Assembly: GCF_006715865.1 (NCBI RefSeq)
Contig: NZ_VFOA01000001.1
Location: 2,604,001-2,668,000 of the forward strand
Source of the DNA: Cellulomonas sp. SLBN-39
GTDB lineage: Bacteria; Actinomycetota; Actinomycetes; Actinomycetales; Cellulomonadaceae
Length of the DNA stretch: 64,000 nucleotides
Reading direction: 5' to 3'
Part shown: positions 52,908 to 63,954 of the stretch, piece after piece
Layout: the number at the start of each line of letters is the position of its first letter
Numbering within the stretch: the stretch's first letter is position 1
The notes under the pieces: generated by a model
Databases searched by the model: none
The model's input: only the letters and a program-made list of their open reading frames with translations
What the model was told of the DNA's origin: nothing
Program-made: the position numbers and the translations under genes

Positions 52908-53028
52908 TCCCACAGGTCGAACCCTGCAGTTCCAGCTACACATCCGACCCGTAGGACCGCACGCCGCGCAGGTACCGTCAGGTGGCTGCCGTCGGGCAAT
53001 CTCTACCAAGTCCTGAGGAGGACACCCA

Positions 53029-54222
<1,194 letters not shown>

Positions 54223-54250
54223 TCACCGCCCCTCGGGGCTGATCCTCACG

Positions 54251-54282
54251 CAGGGCCCGGGAGCCTCGGCTCCCGGGCCCTG
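54251..54282 (+). terminator. Terminator after tuf
   Basis: A perfect 15-bp stem (CAGGGCCCGGGAGCC and complement) with TC at the tip, ending the str operon. Confidence 0.85.
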
Positions 54283-54316
54283 CGTCGTCTCCCGTCGTGG
54301 GTGACGGACGGCACGA

Positions 54317-54346
54317 TTGGCTTATCGGTGCCACGTCTGGCAGACT
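54317..54346 (+). promoter_or_regulatory. Promoter of the S10 operon
   Basis: TTGGCT (54317-54322), 18 bp, CAGACT (54341-54346). The first base of the -10 deviates from TANNNT, but position behind the tuf terminator supports it. Predicted +1 is near 54353. Confidence 0.5.
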
Positions 54347-54352
54347 GTCGGG

Positions 54353-54647
54353 GTTGCCCGCTGGAGGTGGCGCGTTCGCGCGCGCCGCGAGCGGGGTCGG
54401 CGAGATCTTGACGGCGCGTGCTTCGCGCCGGCGGCTCGCGGCCACGCGTCAGGTCGATCCGACCACCGACGGGCGAACAGACGTGGAGAGCGTCCGGACC
54501 CCGGGGTCACCCGGTGGCGGCGCTCGACGACACCACGACCCCTGTTCCGTCGAACGGTACGCAGCACCCAGGTGCGTCGCGCAACGCGACACGCCCGAGT
54601 GCGGGGGTCGGACAGACCGGTTTCGAGAGAGAGAAGTAGACGACGCC
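54353..54647 (+). promoter_or_regulatory. Long 5' leader of the S10 operon
   Basis: About 295 nt of untranslated RNA would precede rpsJ. A hairpin GGCGCG-TGCTT-CGCGCC lies at 54412-54428. In other bacteria the S10 leader is the target of L4 autoregulation; a comparable role here is only inferred from position. A weak GAGAGAGA purine run serves as ribosome site. Confidence 0.35.
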
Positions 54648-54956
54648 ATGGCGGGACAGAAGATCCGCATCCGGCTCAAGTCCTACGACCACGAGGTCAT
54701 CGACAGCTCGGCGCGCAAGATCGTCGACACGGTGACTCGCGCTGGTGCGTCGGTCGTGGGTCCGGTGCCGCTGCCGACGGAGAAGAACGTCTTCTGCGTC
54801 ATCCGGTCGCCCCACAAGTACAAGGACAGCCGCGAGCACTTCGAGATGCGCACGCACAAGCGGCTCATCGACATCATCGACCCCACGCCGAAGGCCGTCG
54901 ACTCGCTCATGCGTCTCGACCTGCCCGCGGACGTGAACATCGAGATCAAGCTCTGA
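54648..54956 (+). CDS. rpsJ: 30S ribosomal protein S10 (NusE)
   Basis: A 102-residue protein of the 30S head that also acts as NusE, the partner of NusB and NusG in antitermination. [32 protein letters not shown] and [16 protein letters not shown] are diagnostic. It is first in the S10 operon. Confidence 0.98.
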   Translation: MAGQKIRIRLKSYDHEVIDSSARKIVDTVTRAGASVVGPVPLPTEKNVFCVIRSPHKYKDSREHFEMRTHKRLIDIIDPTPKAVDSLMRLDLPADVNIEIKL

Positions 54957-54978
54957 TCGCTGGGAAGGACAGATCCTC

Positions 54979-55638
54979 ATGGCTACCCAGCAGAACGCGC
55001 GCCCCGTCACGGCGCTGCTCGGCACGAAGCTCGGCATGACCCAGCTCTGGGACGAGGCAGGCCGCCTCGTCCCGGTCACGGTCGTCGCCGTCGGGCCGAA
55101 CGTCGTCACGCAGGTGCGCTCCGCTGACACGGACGGCTACGCCGCCGTCCAGCTCGCCGCGGGCCAGATCGACCCGCGCAAGGTCACCAAGCCGCTCACC
55201 GGTCACTTCGAGAAGGCGGGGGTCACCCCTCGTCGTCACGTGACCGAGGTCCGCACGTCGGACGCGGCCGAGTACACGCTCGGCCAGGAGATCACGGCCG
55301 CCGTCTTCGAGGCCGGCCAGTTGGTCGACGTCGTCGGCACCACCAAGGGCAAGGGCACCGCCGGTGTGATGAAGCGTCACGGCTTCTCCGGCGTCGGCGC
55401 CTCCCACGGTGCGCACCGCAACCACCGCAAGCCCGGCTCGATCGGTGGCGCCTCGACGCCGTCGCGCGTGTTCAAGGGCCTGCGCATGGCCGGTCGGATG
55501 GGCCACGCCCGTCAGACCACCCAGAACCTGACCGTGCACGCGGTCGACGTCGAGAAGGGTCTGCTGCTCGTCAAGGGCGCGGTCCCGGGCCCCAAGGGTG
55601 GCGTCGTGCTCGTGCGTACCGCTGTGAAGGGTGCGTGA
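54979..55638 (+). CDS. rplC: 50S ribosomal protein L3
   Basis: A 219-residue protein near the peptidyl transferase centre. [20 protein letters not shown] at the N terminus and the long central loop with [20 protein letters not shown] are typical. A GGAAGG site precedes the ATG. Confidence 0.98.
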   Translation: MATQQNARPVTALLGTKLGMTQLWDEAGRLVPVTVVAVGPNVVTQVRSADTDGYAAVQLAAGQIDPRKVTKPLTGHFEKAGVTPRRHVTEVRTSDAAEYTLGQEITAAVFEAGQLVDVVGTTKGKGTAGVMKRHGFSGVGASHGAHRNHRKPGSIGGASTPSRVFKGLRMAGRMGHARQTTQNLTVHAVDVEKGLLLVKGAVPGPKGGVVLVRTAVKGA

Positions 55639-55643
55639 CCTCC

Positions 55644-56330
55644 ATGAGCGACACGCTGACCGTCGACGTGCTCGACGGGAAGGGCAAGAAGGCCGGCACC
55701 GCCGACCTGCCCGCCGACGTCTTCGACGTCCAGACGAACGTCCCGCTGATCCACCAGGTCGTCGTCGCGCAGCTCGCTGCGGCGCGCCAGGGCACCCACG
55801 ACACCAAGTCGCGTGGTGAGGTCCGCGGTGGCGGCAAGAAGCCGTACAAGCAGAAGGGCACCGGCCGCGCCCGCCAGGGCTCGACCCGTGCGCCGCAGTT
55901 CGCCGGTGGTGGCGTCGTCCACGGCCCCACCCCGCGGGACTACTCGCAGCGGACCCCGAAGAAGATGAAGGCCGCGGCGCTCCGCGGTGCTCTCTCGGAC
56001 CGCGCGCGCGCCGGCCGTGTGCACGTCGTGACCGGCTTCAACCCGGGTGAGGTCCCGTCGACGAAGGCCGCTCTCGCGGTGCTCGACAACCTGTCCGGAC
56101 GCAAGAACGTCCTCGTGGTCGTCGAGCGTCAGGACGAGATCACCTGGAAGTCGCTGCGGAACGTCGAGCGGGTCCACCTGCTCGTCGCCGACCAGCTCAA
56201 CACCTACGACGTCCTCATCTCGGACGACGTGGTCTTCACGCAGGGTGCGCTCGACGCGTTCCTCGCGGGCCCGGTCAAGGGTGCGAAGGCTGTCGCGACC
56301 GAGTCCGAGGCCAACGAGGAGACGAAGTGA
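55644..56330 (+). CDS. rplD: 50S ribosomal protein L4
   Basis: A 228-residue exit-tunnel protein. The tunnel loop has [20 protein letters not shown] and [23 protein letters not shown] 55644 was preferred over an in-frame GTG at 55635 that overlaps the rplC stop but lies too close to its purine run. L4 is the known autoregulator of S10 operons in enteric bacteria. Confidence 0.97.
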   Translation: MSDTLTVDVLDGKGKKAGTADLPADVFDVQTNVPLIHQVVVAQLAAARQGTHDTKSRGEVRGGGKKPYKQKGTGRARQGSTRAPQFAGGGVVHGPTPRDYSQRTPKKMKAAALRGALSDRARAGRVHVVTGFNPGEVPSTKAALAVLDNLSGRKNVLVVVERQDEITWKSLRNVERVHLLVADQLNTYDVLISDDVVFTQGALDAFLAGPVKGAKAVATESEANEETK

Positions 56331-56629
56331 CCGCCGTCGGCAAGGACCCGCGCGACATCCTGATCGCGCCGGTCGTCTCGGAGAAGAGCTACGGCCTGCT
56401 CGACGAGGGGAAGTACACCTTCCTCGTCGACCCGCGGGCGAACAAGACCGAGATCAAGATCGCCGTCGAGCAGGTCTTCGGCGTCAAGGTCGAGTCGGTC
56501 AACACCGCGAACCGTCAGGGCAAGGCCCGCCGGACCCGCTTCGGCATCGGCCGCCGCAAGAACACGAAGCGTGCGATCGTCACCCTCCGCGAGGGCTCGA
56601 TCGACATCTTCGGCGGACCGGTCGGCTGA
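56327..56629 (+). CDS. rplW: 50S ribosomal protein L23
   Basis: A 100-residue protein at the tunnel exit, docking site for trigger factor and [23 protein letters not shown] and the RNA-binding [20 protein letters not shown] segment are characteristic. GTG start overlaps the rplD stop (GTGA). Confidence 0.97.
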   Translation: MTAVGKDPRDILIAPVVSEKSYGLLDEGKYTFLVDPRANKTEIKIAVEQVFGVKVESVNTANRQGKARRTRFGIGRRKNTKRAIVTLREGSIDIFGGPVG

Positions 56630-56655
56630 CCGAGAGCCAGTGAGGACGAATCTCC

Positions 56656-57492
56656 ATGGGAATCCGTAAGTACAAGCCGACGACGCCGGGCCGCCGTGGC
56701 TCGTCGGTCGCCGACTTCGTCGAGATCACGCGCTCGACTCCCGAGAAGTCGCTGGTCCGCCCGCTGCACAAGACGGGTGGCCGCAACTCGACCGGTCGCG
56801 TCACGACCCGCCACCAGGGTGGAGGGCACAAGCGCGCCTACCGTGTCATCGACTTCCGTCGCCACGACAAGGACGGTGTGCCGGCCAAGGTCGCTCACAT
56901 CGAGTACGACCCGAACCGCACGGCGCGCATCGCGCTCCTGCACTACGCGGACGGCGAGAAGCGCTACATCATCGCGCCGAACAAGCTGGGTCAGGGCGAC
57001 GTCGTCGAGGCAGGTCCGGGCTCGGACATCAAGCCGGGCAACAACCTGCCGCTGCGCAACATCCCGACCGGTACGGTCATCCACGCCATCGAGCTGCGGC
57101 CCGGCGGCGGTGCGAAGATCGCCCGCTCGGCCGGGGCGTCCGTGCAGCTCGTCGCGAAGGACGGGCCGTACGCGCAGCTGCGCATGCCGTCCGGCGAGAT
57201 CCGCAACGTCGACCTGCGCTGCCGCGCCACGGTCGGCGAGGTGGGCAACGCCGAGCAGTCGAACATCAACTGGGGCAAGGCCGGCCGCATGCGCTGGAAG
57301 GGCAAGCGCCCGACCGTCCGCGGTGTCGCGATGAACCCGATCGACCACCCGCACGGTGGTGGTGAGGGCAAGACGTCCGGTGGCCGTCACCCGGTGAGCC
57401 CGTGGGGTCAGCCCGAGGGTCGCACCCGTCGTCCGAACAAGCCGAGCGACAAGCTCATCGTGCGCCGTCGGCGCACCGGCAAGAAGCGCTGA
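56656..57492 (+). CDS. rplB: 50S ribosomal protein L2
   Basis: A 278-residue protein needed for subunit association and peptidyl transfer. [39 protein letters not shown] and the conserved [18 protein letters not shown] segment with the essential His are present. Confidence 0.98.
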   Translation: MGIRKYKPTTPGRRGSSVADFVEITRSTPEKSLVRPLHKTGGRNSTGRVTTRHQGGGHKRAYRVIDFRRHDKDGVPAKVAHIEYDPNRTARIALLHYADGEKRYIIAPNKLGQGDVVEAGPGSDIKPGNNLPLRNIPTGTVIHAIELRPGGGAKIARSAGASVQLVAKDGPYAQLRMPSGEIRNVDLRCRATVGEVGNAEQSNINWGKAGRMRWKGKRPTVRGVAMNPIDHPHGGGEGKTSGGRHPVSPWGQPEGRTRRPNKPSDKLIVRRRRTGKKR

Positions 57493-57507
57493 TAGGAGCC
57501 CGAGAGA

Positions 57508-57789
57508 ATGCCTCGCAGCCTCAAGAAGGGCCCGTTCGTCGACGACCACCTCCAGAAGAAGGTCGACGCTCAGAACGAGGCCGGCACGAAGAACGTCATC
57601 AAGACGTGGTCGCGTCGCTCGATGATCACGCCCGACTTCCTCGGTCACACCTTCGCGGTGCACGACGGCCGCAAGCACACCCCGGTGTTCGTCACGGAGT
57701 CGATGGTCGGGCACAAGCTCGGCGAGTTCGCCCCGACGCGGACGTTCCGCGGCCACGAGAAGGACGACCGGAAGGGCCGTCGCCGCTGA
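57508..57789 (+). CDS. rpsS: 30S ribosomal protein S19
   Basis: A 93-residue protein of the 30S head contacting the A-site finger and S13. [38 protein letters not shown] and [12 protein letters not shown] are diagnostic. It starts 15 bases after rplB. Confidence 0.98.
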   Translation: MPRSLKKGPFVDDHLQKKVDAQNEAGTKNVIKTWSRRSMITPDFLGHTFAVHDGRKHTPVFVTESMVGHKLGEFAPTRTFRGHEKDDRKGRRR

Positions 57790-57845
57790 CCCCCGGGTCA
57801 GCCAGGTGACGCCCTGACCGGCAGAGAACAGAGAGCAGGACAGCG

Positions 57846-58223
57846 ATGGAAGCCAAGGCGAAGGCGCGGTTCGTCCGCGTCACGCCCCAGAAGGCCCGCC
57901 GCGTCGTGGACCTCATCCGTGGCAAGCAGGCGGCCGAGGCCGTGGCGGTGCTGAAGTTCGCGCCGCAGGCCGCGGCAGAGCCCGTCCTCAAGACGGTGCA
58001 GTCCGCGGTCGCGAATGCGGTCGAGGGGGCCAAGCGCAACAGCGAGCGGCTCGACGAGGCAGACCTCTTCATCACCGAGGTCTTCGTCGACGAGGGCCCG
58101 ACGCTCAAGCGGTTCCGCCCGCGCGCGCAGGGTCGCGCCGGTCGGATCCTCAAGCGCACGAGCCACATCACGGTCGTCGTCGCAGCGCGCGAGACGGCCT
58201 CCACCAAGGGAGGGACCCGCTAG
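57846..58223 (+). CDS. rplV: 50S ribosomal protein L22
   Basis: A 125-residue tunnel protein whose beta-hairpin ([20 protein letters not shown]) lines the constriction where macrolides bind; the loop is of normal length. [20 protein letters not shown] marks the N terminus. Its stop shares one base with the rpsC GTG start. Confidence 0.98.
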   Translation: MEAKAKARFVRVTPQKARRVVDLIRGKQAAEAVAVLKFAPQAAAEPVLKTVQSAVANAVEGAKRNSERLDEADLFITEVFVDEGPTLKRFRPRAQGRAGRILKRTSHITVVVAARETASTKGGTR

Positions 58224-59068
58224 TGGGACAGAAGGTCAACCCGCTCGGGTACCGCCTGGGCATCACGACGGACCACCGCTCGCGCTGGTTCGCGGACTCG
58301 ACCAAGCCGGGTCAGCGCTACCGCGACTACGTCCGTGAGGACGTGCAGATCCGCAAGCTCATGGGCACCGGCCTGGAGCGTGCGGGGATCGCCAAGGTCG
58401 AGATCGAGCGCACCCGCGACCGCGTCCGCGTCGACATCCACACCGCCCGCCCGGGCATCGTCATCGGGCGTCGTGGTGCGGAGGCCGACCGCATCCGCGG
58501 CGAGCTCGAGAAGCTCACGGGCAAGCAGGTCCAGCTGAACATCCTCGAGGTCAAGAACGCCGAGATCGAGGCTCAGCTGGTCGCCCAGGGCATCGCCGAG
58601 CAGCTCGCGAGCCGCGTGTCGTTCCGCCGTGCCATGCGCAAGGGCATCCAGTCGGCCCAGCGCGCCGGTGCCAAGGGCATCCGCGTGCAGGTCTCCGGCC
58701 GCCTCGGCGGCGCGGAGATGAGCCGCACGGAGTTCTACCGCGAGGGTCGCGTCCCGCTGCACACGCTGCGCGCGAACATCGACTACGGCTTCTTCGAGGC
58801 TCGCACGACCTTCGGGCGCATCGGCGTCAAGGTCTGGGTCTACAAGGGCGACGTCACCGAGAAGGAGTGGGCGCGCGAGCAGGCCTCGCAGGCTCCTCGT
58901 CCCTCGCGCGGCGGCCCCCGTGGCGACCGTGGCGGCGACCGTCCCGACCGTGGTGGTCGTGGTGGCGCGCGTCGTCCCGAGCGTCAGGACGCACCGGCTC
59001 CGGCCGCCGAGCAGCCCGCCGCGGCTGCCGAGGCGCCCGCGCCGACCGAGACCGGAACGGAGGCCTGA
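58223..59068 (+). CDS. rpsC: 30S ribosomal protein S3
   Basis: A 281-residue mRNA-entry protein. [20 protein letters not shown], the KH-domain GxxG loop [20 protein letters not shown] and the C-terminal domain [20 protein letters not shown] are present. A disordered tail of about 60 residues, first Arg/Gly/Asp-rich then Ala/Pro/Glu-rich, extends beyond the E. coli length, as in other actinobacteria. Confidence 0.98.
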   Translation: MGQKVNPLGYRLGITTDHRSRWFADSTKPGQRYRDYVREDVQIRKLMGTGLERAGIAKVEIERTRDRVRVDIHTARPGIVIGRRGAEADRIRGELEKLTGKQVQLNILEVKNAEIEAQLVAQGIAEQLASRVSFRRAMRKGIQSAQRAGAKGIRVQVSGRLGGAEMSRTEFYREGRVPLHTLRANIDYGFFEARTTFGRIGVKVWVYKGDVTEKEWAREQASQAPRPSRGGPRGDRGGDRPDRGGRGGARRPERQDAPAPAAEQPAAAAEAPAPTETGTEA

Positions 59069-59071
59069 GCC

Positions 59072-59488
59072 GTGCTGATCCCCCGCCGGCTGAAGCACCG
59101 CAAGCAGCACCACCCCAAGCGCTCCGGCGCCGCCACGGGTGGCACCACGATCTCCTTCGGTGAGTACGGCATCCAGGCTCTCGAGCCCGCCTACGTCACC
59201 AACCGGCAGATCGAGGCTGCTCGTATCGCCATGACCCGCCACATCAAGCGTGGAGGGAAGGTCTGGATCAACATCTACCCGGACCGCCCCCTCACGAAGA
59301 AGCCCGCCGAGACCCGCATGGGTTCCGGCAAGGGCTCGCCCGAGTGGTGGATCGCCAACGTCAAGCCGGGCCGAGTTCTCTTCGAGCTCGCCGGTGTCCC
59401 GGAGCCGCTCGCCCGCGAGGCCATGCGTCGCGCGCAGCACAAGCTCCCGATGAAGACACGTTTCATCGTGCGCGAGGGTGGTAACTGA
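59072..59488 (+). CDS. rplP: 50S ribosomal protein L16
   Basis: A 138-residue protein near the A-site t[22 protein letters not shown] at the GTG start, [20 protein letters not shown] and [19 protein letters not shown] are diagnostic. The stop overlaps the rpmC ATG by one base. Confidence 0.98.
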   Translation: MLIPRRLKHRKQHHPKRSGAATGGTTISFGEYGIQALEPAYVTNRQIEAARIAMTRHIKRGGKVWINIYPDRPLTKKPAETRMGSGKGSPEWWIANVKPGRVLFELAGVPEPLAREAMRRAQHKLPMKTRFIVREGGN

Positions 59489-59724
59489 TGGCTATCGGAA
59501 CCAAGGATCTGGCTCCCAGCGAGCTGGACACCTTCGACGACGAGAAGCTGGTCGCCGAGCTGAAGAAGGCCAAGGAGGAGCTGTTCAACCTCCGCTTCCA
59601 GTCCGCGACCGGCCAGCTCGAGAGCCACGGGCGCCTCAAGGCCGTCCGCCGCGACATCGCGCGCATCTACACGATCCTGCGCGAGCGCGAGCTCGGCATC
59701 CGTACCGCCCCGAGCGCGGAGTGA
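59488..59724 (+). CDS. rpmC: 50S ribosomal protein L29
   Basis: A 78-residue helical protein at the tunnel exit next to L23. The core is [20 protein letters not shown] followed by [18 protein letters not shown]. It is translationally coupled to rplP. Confidence 0.97.
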   Translation: MAIGTKDLAPSELDTFDDEKLVAELKKAKEELFNLRFQSATGQLESHGRLKAVRRDIARIYTILRERELGIRTAPSAE

Positions 59725-59731
59725 GGTCCTG

Positions 59732-60019
59732 ATGAGCAAGCACGAGCACACGACGGCGACGTCCGACCACCGCGCGTACCGCAAGACGCGCCGCGGCTAC
59801 GTCGTCAGCGACAAGATGGACAAGACGGTCGTCGTCGAGGTCGAGGACCGCGTCAAGCACCCGCTCTACGGCAAGGTCATCCGCCGCACGAGCAAGGTGA
59901 AGGCGCACGACGAGGCCAACGCGGCCGGCATCGGCGACCTCGTCTCGATCATGGAGACGCGGCCGCTGTCCGCCACCAAGCGGTGGCGGATCGTCGAGAT
60001 CCTCGAGAAGGCCAAGTAA
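59732..60019 (+). CDS. rpsQ: 30S ribosomal protein S17
   Basis: A 95-residue primary 16S rRNA-binding protein with an OB fold. [39 protein letters not shown] and [20 protein letters not shown] are typical. A 190-bp gap with repeats and a hairpin follows before rplN. Confidence 0.98.
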   Translation: MSKHEHTTATSDHRAYRKTRRGYVVSDKMDKTVVVEVEDRVKHPLYGKVIRRTSKVKAHDEANAAGIGDLVSIMETRPLSATKRWRIVEILEKAK

Positions 60020-60022
60020 CGA

Positions 60023-60055
60023 CCTCGGCCTGCACGCAGCCTCGGCTGCACGCAG
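60023..60055 (+). repeat. Tandem 16-17 bp direct repeat after rpsQ
   Basis: CCTCGGCCTGCACGCAG (60023-60039) is followed without gap by CCTCGGCTGCACGCAG (60040-60055), identical except for one extra C. Confidence 0.8.
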
Positions 60056-60078
60056 CACGAACAGTTGCCCACGGGCGT

Positions 60079-60115
60079 GGGTGGCCGGCTCGCTCCACGA
60101 GCAGGTCGGCCACCC
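60079..60115 (+). other. Stem-loop in the rpsQ-rplN gap
   Basis: A 9-bp outer stem GGGTGGCCG/CGGCCACCC and a 5-bp inner stem GCTCG/CGAGC with a one-sided AGGT bulge. It lies where the S10 and spc operons are divided in many bacteria; no promoter is evident in the gap. Confidence 0.5.
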
Positions 60116-60209
60116 GCGCGACGTGTGCACCACGGCAACCATCCGTTCGGCCAGGCTCGGGCGCCGCCCCGGTGGCACCGAGAACCCGCCAGACGACAGG
60201 AGTAGGTAG

Positions 60210-60578
60210 ATGATCCAGCAGGAGTCGCGACTGCGTGTCGCCGACAACACGGGTGCGAAGGAGATTCTCTGCATCCGTGTGCTCGGCGGCTCCGGCCGCC
60301 GCTACGCCGGTATCGGTGACGTCATCGTCGCCACCGTCAAGGACGCCATCCCCGGCGGCAACGTCAAGAAGGGCGACGTCGTCAAGGCGGTCGTCGTGCG
60401 CACCCGCAAGGAGCGCCGGCGTCCCGACGGCTCGTACATCAAGTTCGACGAGAACGCCGCGGTGATCCTCAAGAACGACGGCGAGCCGCGCGGCACCCGC
60501 ATCTTCGGCCCCGTGGGCCGCGAGCTGCGCGACAAGAAGTTCATGAAGATCATCTCGCTGGCTCCGGAGGTGCTCTGA
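60210..60578 (+). CDS. rplN: 50S ribosomal protein L14
   Basis: A 122-residue protein at the subunit interface and docking site of Rsf[39 protein letters not shown] and [20 protein letters not shown] are diagnostic. It begins the spc part of the cluster after a 190-bp gap; GGAG precedes the ATG. Confidence 0.98.
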   Translation: MIQQESRLRVADNTGAKEILCIRVLGGSGRRYAGIGDVIVATVKDAIPGGNVKKGDVVKAVVVRTRKERRRPDGSYIKFDENAAVILKNDGEPRGTRIFGPVGRELRDKKFMKIISLAPEVL

Positions 60579-60580
60579 CC

Positions 60581-60922
60581 ATGGCGAAGATCAAGAAGGG
60601 CGACCTGGTCGTCGTCATCTCGGGCCGCGACAAGGGGCAGCAGGGCCGTGTGCTCGAGGTGCTGGCCGAGTCGCAGCGTGTCGTGGTCGAGGGCGTCCAG
60701 CGTGTGCAGAAGCACACCAAGGCCGGCCAGACGTCGCGCGGCACCCGCACGGGTGGCATCGAGACCGTCGAGGCCCCCATCCACATCAGCAACGTGATGC
60801 TCGTGGACCCGGAGACCAAGAAGGGCACCCGGGTCGGCTACCGCACCGAGCAGGTCGAGCGCGACGGGCGCACGCGCACCGTGCGCGTCCGTGTCGCGAA
60901 GCGCTCCGGTAAGGACATCTGA
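60581..60922 (+). CDS. rplX: 50S ribosomal protein L24
   Basis: A 113-residue assembly-initiator protein with a KOW motif: [20 protein letters not shown] near the N terminus. The C-terminal part [20 protein letters not shown] is conserved. Its stop overlaps the rplE ATG by one base. Confidence 0.97.
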   Translation: MAKIKKGDLVVVISGRDKGQQGRVLEVLAESQRVVVEGVQRVQKHTKAGQTSRGTRTGGIETVEAPIHISNVMLVDPETKKGTRVGYRTEQVERDGRTRTVRVRVAKRSGKDI

Positions 60923-61494
60923 TGACCGAGACCACCATCGAGGCCCCGGCCCAGCCGCGCCTCAAGACGCGCTACAACGACGAGATCCGGACCGCGCTGT
61001 TCGAGCAGTTCGGTCACGAGAACATCAACCAGGTCGCGCGCCTGGTCAAGGTCGTCGTGAACATGGGTGTCGGCGAGGCCGCTCGCGACTCCAAGCTGAT
61101 CGAGGGCGCGATCCGCGACCTCACGCAGATCACGGGCCAGAAGCCGCAGGTCACCAAGGCCCGCAAGTCCATCGCGCAGTTCAAGCTGCGCGAGGGCATG
61201 CCGATCGGCGCCCACGTCACGCTGCGTGGCGACCGCTCCTGGGAGTTCCTGGACCGCCTGCTGTCGGTCGCGCTGCCGCGCATCCGTGACTTCCGCGGCC
61301 TGTCGCCGCAGCAGTTCGACGGCCACGGGAACTACACCTTCGGCCTCGTGGAGCAGTCCGTGTTCCACGAGATCGACCAGGACAAGATCGACCGTGTCCG
61401 CGGCATGGACATCACCGTCGTCACGACCGCCACCACGGACGACGAGGGGCGGGCCTTCCTCAAGCTCCTCGGCTTCCCGTTCAAGGAGAACTGA
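60922..61494 (+). CDS. rplE: 50S ribosomal protein L5
   Basis: A 190-residue protein that binds 5S rRNA in the central protuberance. [40 protein letters not shown] and [20 protein letters not shown] are characteristic. It is translationally coupled to rplX. Confidence 0.98.
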   Translation: MTETTIEAPAQPRLKTRYNDEIRTALFEQFGHENINQVARLVKVVVNMGVGEAARDSKLIEGAIRDLTQITGQKPQVTKARKSIAQFKLREGMPIGAHVTLRGDRSWEFLDRLLSVALPRIRDFRGLSPQQFDGHGNYTFGLVEQSVFHEIDQDKIDRVRGMDITVVTTATTDDEGRAFLKLLGFPFKEN

Positions 61495-61495
61495 C

Positions 61496-61681
61496 ATGGC
61501 GAAGACCGCCCTCATCAACAAGGCGGCCGCGAAGCCCAAGTTCGCGGTCCGTGGCTACACGCGCTGCCAGCGGTGCGGTCGTCCGCACTCGGTGTACCGC
61601 AAGTTCGGCCTGTGCCGGATCTGCGTGCGGGAGATGGCCCACCGTGGCGAGCTCCCCGGCGTGACCAAGAGCAGCTGGTAA
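61496..61681 (+). CDS. rpsN: 30S ribosomal protein S14, zinc-binding short type
   Basis: A 61-residue S14 of the short (type Z) form. The zinc ribbon is [20 protein letters not shown], with all four Cys present, in contrast to L33 of this genome. It starts one base after the rplE stop. Confidence 0.97.
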   Translation: MAKTALINKAAAKPKFAVRGYTRCQRCGRPHSVYRKFGLCRICVREMAHRGELPGVTKSSW

Positions 61682-61702
61682 GAACCACCGGACGTCGGTA
61701 GG

Positions 61703-61728
61703 TCCGTGCCCCCGCGAGGGGGCACGGA
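61703..61728 (+). other. 11-bp hairpin with GNRA loop between rpsN and rpsH
   Basis: TCCGTGCCCCC and GGGGGCACGGA form a perfect stem capped by GCGA. It lies in the 75-bp gap 29 bases before the rpsH ATG. Possible roles are ribosomal protein binding, mRNA stabilisation or partial termination. Confidence 0.65.
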
Positions 61729-61756
61729 TACCCCGGCGAGAAAGGGCTGACGCCCG

Positions 61757-62155
61757 ATGACCATGACCGACCCGATCGCAGACCTGCTGACGCGTCTGCG
61801 GAACGCGAACTCGGCGCACCACGACACGGTGACGATCCCGTTCTCGAAGCTCAAGAGCCACATCGCCGAGATCCTCCAGGCGGAGGGCTACATCTCGGGC
61901 TGGACCGTCGAGGACGCGACCGTGGGGAAGAACCTCACGATCACCCTCAAGTACGGCCCCAACCGCGAGCGTGCGCTCGCCGGCGTCAAGCGCGTGTCCA
62001 AGCCGGGCCTGCGCGTGTACGCCAAGTCGACCAACCTGCCGAAGGTGCTCGGCGGCCTGGGCGTGGCGATCCTGTCCACGTCGTCCGGGCTGCTCACCGA
62101 CAAGCAGGCCGCCAAGAAGGGCGTGGGCGGAGAAGTCCTCGCCTACGTCTGGTAA
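61757..62155 (+). CDS. rpsH: 30S ribosomal protein S8
   Basis: A 132-residue primary 16S rRNA-binding protein, translational repressor of spc in E. coli. [20 protein letters not shown] and the C-terminal [20 protein letters not shown] are diagnostic. ATG 61757 is used; ATG 61763 two codons later is nearly equivalent. Confidence 0.98.
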   Translation: MTMTDPIADLLTRLRNANSAHHDTVTIPFSKLKSHIAEILQAEGYISGWTVEDATVGKNLTITLKYGPNRERALAGVKRVSKPGLRVYAKSTNLPKVLGGLGVAILSTSSGLLTDKQAAKKGVGGEVLAYVW

Positions 62156-62180
62156 TCCGAGACGGAGAGGAGACACAGCC

Positions 62181-62720
62181 ATGTCCCGTATCGGCAGGAT
62201 CCCCGTCCCGGTGCCGACCGGAGTCGACGTCACCATCGACGGCGCACTCGTCACGGTGAAGGGCCCCAAGGGCGCCCTCACCCACACGATCGCCGCCCCC
62301 ATCCAGGTCGAGCGTGACGACGCCGGCGCCCTCGTGGTGCAGCGTCCCGACGACGAGCGCGCGTCGCGCTCGCTGCACGGCCTGACCCGCACGCTCCTGG
62401 CCAACATGGTCGTCGGCGTGACCGACGGCTACACGAAGAAGCTCGAGATCGTCGGCACGGGTTACCGCGTCACGGCGAAGGGCTCGAACCTCGAGTTCGC
62501 GCTCGGCTTCAGCCACCCCGTCGTCGTCGAGGCGCCGGAGGGCATCACCTTCGCCGTCGAGACGCCGACGAAGTTCTCGGTGCAGGGCATCGACAAGCAG
62601 CAGGTGGGCGAGGTCGCCGCGAACATCCGCAAGATCCGCAAGCCCGAGCCCTACAAGGGCAAGGGTGTGCGGTACGCGGGCGAGAACGTGCGCCGCAAGG
62701 TCGGAAAGGCTGGGAAGTAG
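62181..62720 (+). CDS. rplF: 50S ribosomal protein L6
   Basis: A 179-residue protein near the sarcin-ricin loop. [20 protein letters not shown] at the N terminus and [20 protein letters not shown] at the C terminus are typical. GAGAGGAG precedes the ATG. Confidence 0.98.
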   Translation: MSRIGRIPVPVPTGVDVTIDGALVTVKGPKGALTHTIAAPIQVERDDAGALVVQRPDDERASRSLHGLTRTLLANMVVGVTDGYTKKLEIVGTGYRVTAKGSNLEFALGFSHPVVVEAPEGITFAVETPTKFSVQGIDKQQVGEVAANIRKIRKPEPYKGKGVRYAGENVRRKVGKAGK

Positions 62721-62722
62721 CC

Positions 62723-63094
62723 ATGGCGATCAGCATCAAGGGCAAGGGCAAGACGATCGCCCGGCGCCGCCGTCACGTCCGTCTGCGCAAGAAGGTCGTC
62801 GGCACGGCCGTGCGTCCCCGTCTCGTCGTGACCCGCTCCGCGCGGCACATCACGGCGCAGGTCGTGGACGACGCGATCGGTCAGACCGTCGCCTCCGCGT
62901 CGACCCTCGAGGCGGACCTGCGTGCCGCCGAGGGCGACAAGACCGCGAAGGCGCGCAAGGTCGGCGAGCTCGTGGCCGAGCGTGCGAAGGCGGCCGGCGT
63001 CGAGTCGGTCGTGTTCGACCGTGGCGGCAACAAGTACCACGGCCGCGTGGCCGCGGTCGCCGACGGCGCCCGCGAGGGTGGCCTGGCCCTGTGA
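62723..63094 (+). CDS. rplR: 50S ribosomal protein L18
   Basis: A 123-residue 5S rRNA-binding protein. The basic N terminus [18 protein letters not shown] is followed by [20 protein letters not shown] and [20 protein letters not shown]. It starts two bases after rplF. Confidence 0.97.
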   Translation: MAISIKGKGKTIARRRRHVRLRKKVVGTAVRPRLVVTRSARHITAQVVDDAIGQTVASASTLEADLRAAEGDKTAKARKVGELVAERAKAAGVESVVFDRGGNKYHGRVAAVADGAREGGLAL

Positions 63095-63128
63095 CGACGA
63101 ACTCCGCATCGAAGAAGAGGACTTTCTG

Positions 63129-63770
63129 ATGGCTGCTCCTCAGCGCAGCAACACCGGTGCCGGCGGCACCGGCGGCGACCGCCGCGAGGGCGGGCGTCGT
63201 GACGGCGGGCGGCGCGGCGACGCCGCCGAGAAGAGCGCTTTCGTCGAGCGCGTCGTGACGATCAACCGTGTCGCGAAGGTCGTCAAGGGCGGCCGTCGCT
63301 TCAGCTTCACCGCGCTCGTCGTGGTGGGCGACGGTGACGGCACGGTCGGCGTCGGCTACGGGAAGGCCAAGGAGGTGCCCGCGGCGATCGCCAAGGGCGT
63401 CGAGGAGGCGAAGAAGAACTTCTTCCGCGTCCCCCGCATCCAGGGCACCATCCCGCACCCCGTGCAGGGCGAGAAGGCGGCCGGCGTGGTGTTCCTGCGC
63501 CCGGCCTCCCCGGGTACCGGTGTGATCGCCGGTGGTCCGGTCCGCGCCGTGCTCGAGTGCGCCGGCATCCACGACGTGCTCAGCAAGTCGCTCGGGTCGT
63601 CGAACTCGATCAACATCGTGCACGCCACGGTCGAGGCCCTGCGCGGCCTCGAGGAGCCCGAGGCCGTGGCCGCCCGTCGTGGGCTGGCTCTCGACCACGT
63701 GGCCCCCGCGCCTCTCCTGCGTGCGCAGGCCGAGGGTCGTGCGGCGGCGGCGGCGAAGGTGGGTGCCTGA
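63129..63770 (+). CDS. rpsE: 30S ribosomal protein S5
   Basis: A 213-residue protein important for decoding fidelity. [20 protein letters not shown] and [19 protein letters not shown] form the conserved core. A Gly/Arg-rich N-terminal extension of about 40 residues is longer than in E. coli. The stop shares one base with the rpmD ATG. Confidence 0.98.
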   Translation: MAAPQRSNTGAGGTGGDRREGGRRDGGRRGDAAEKSAFVERVVTINRVAKVVKGGRRFSFTALVVVGDGDGTVGVGYGKAKEVPAAIAKGVEEAKKNFFRVPRIQGTIPHPVQGEKAAGVVFLRPASPGTGVIAGGPVRAVLECAGIHDVLSKSLGSSNSINIVHATVEALRGLEEPEAVAARRGLALDHVAPAPLLRAQAEGRAAAAAKVGA

Positions 63771-63952
63771 TGGCCCGCCTCAAGGTGACCCAGACCCGGT
63801 CCGCCATCGGCGGCAAGCAGAACCAGCGCGACACGCTGCGCACCCTGGGCCTCAAGCGGATCGGCGACGTCGTCGTCAAGGAGGACCGTCCTGAGATCCG
63901 CGGCATGGTCAAGACGGTGACGCACCTCGTCGCGGTCGAGGAGGTCGAGTGA
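63770..63952 (+). CDS. rpmD: 50S ribosomal protein L30
   Basis: A 60-residue protein with the L30 pattern [20 protein letters not shown] and [20 protein letters not shown]. It is translationally coupled to rpsE and followed two bases later by rplO. Confidence 0.97.
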   Translation: MARLKVTQTRSAIGGKQNQRDTLRTLGLKRIGDVVVKEDRPEIRGMVKTVTHLVAVEEVE

Positions 63953-63954
63953 CC

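Noticed and set aside
54407-54412. TTGACG in the S10 leader as a second promoter
   Set aside because: No -10 element follows at proper spacing, and it borders a hairpin.
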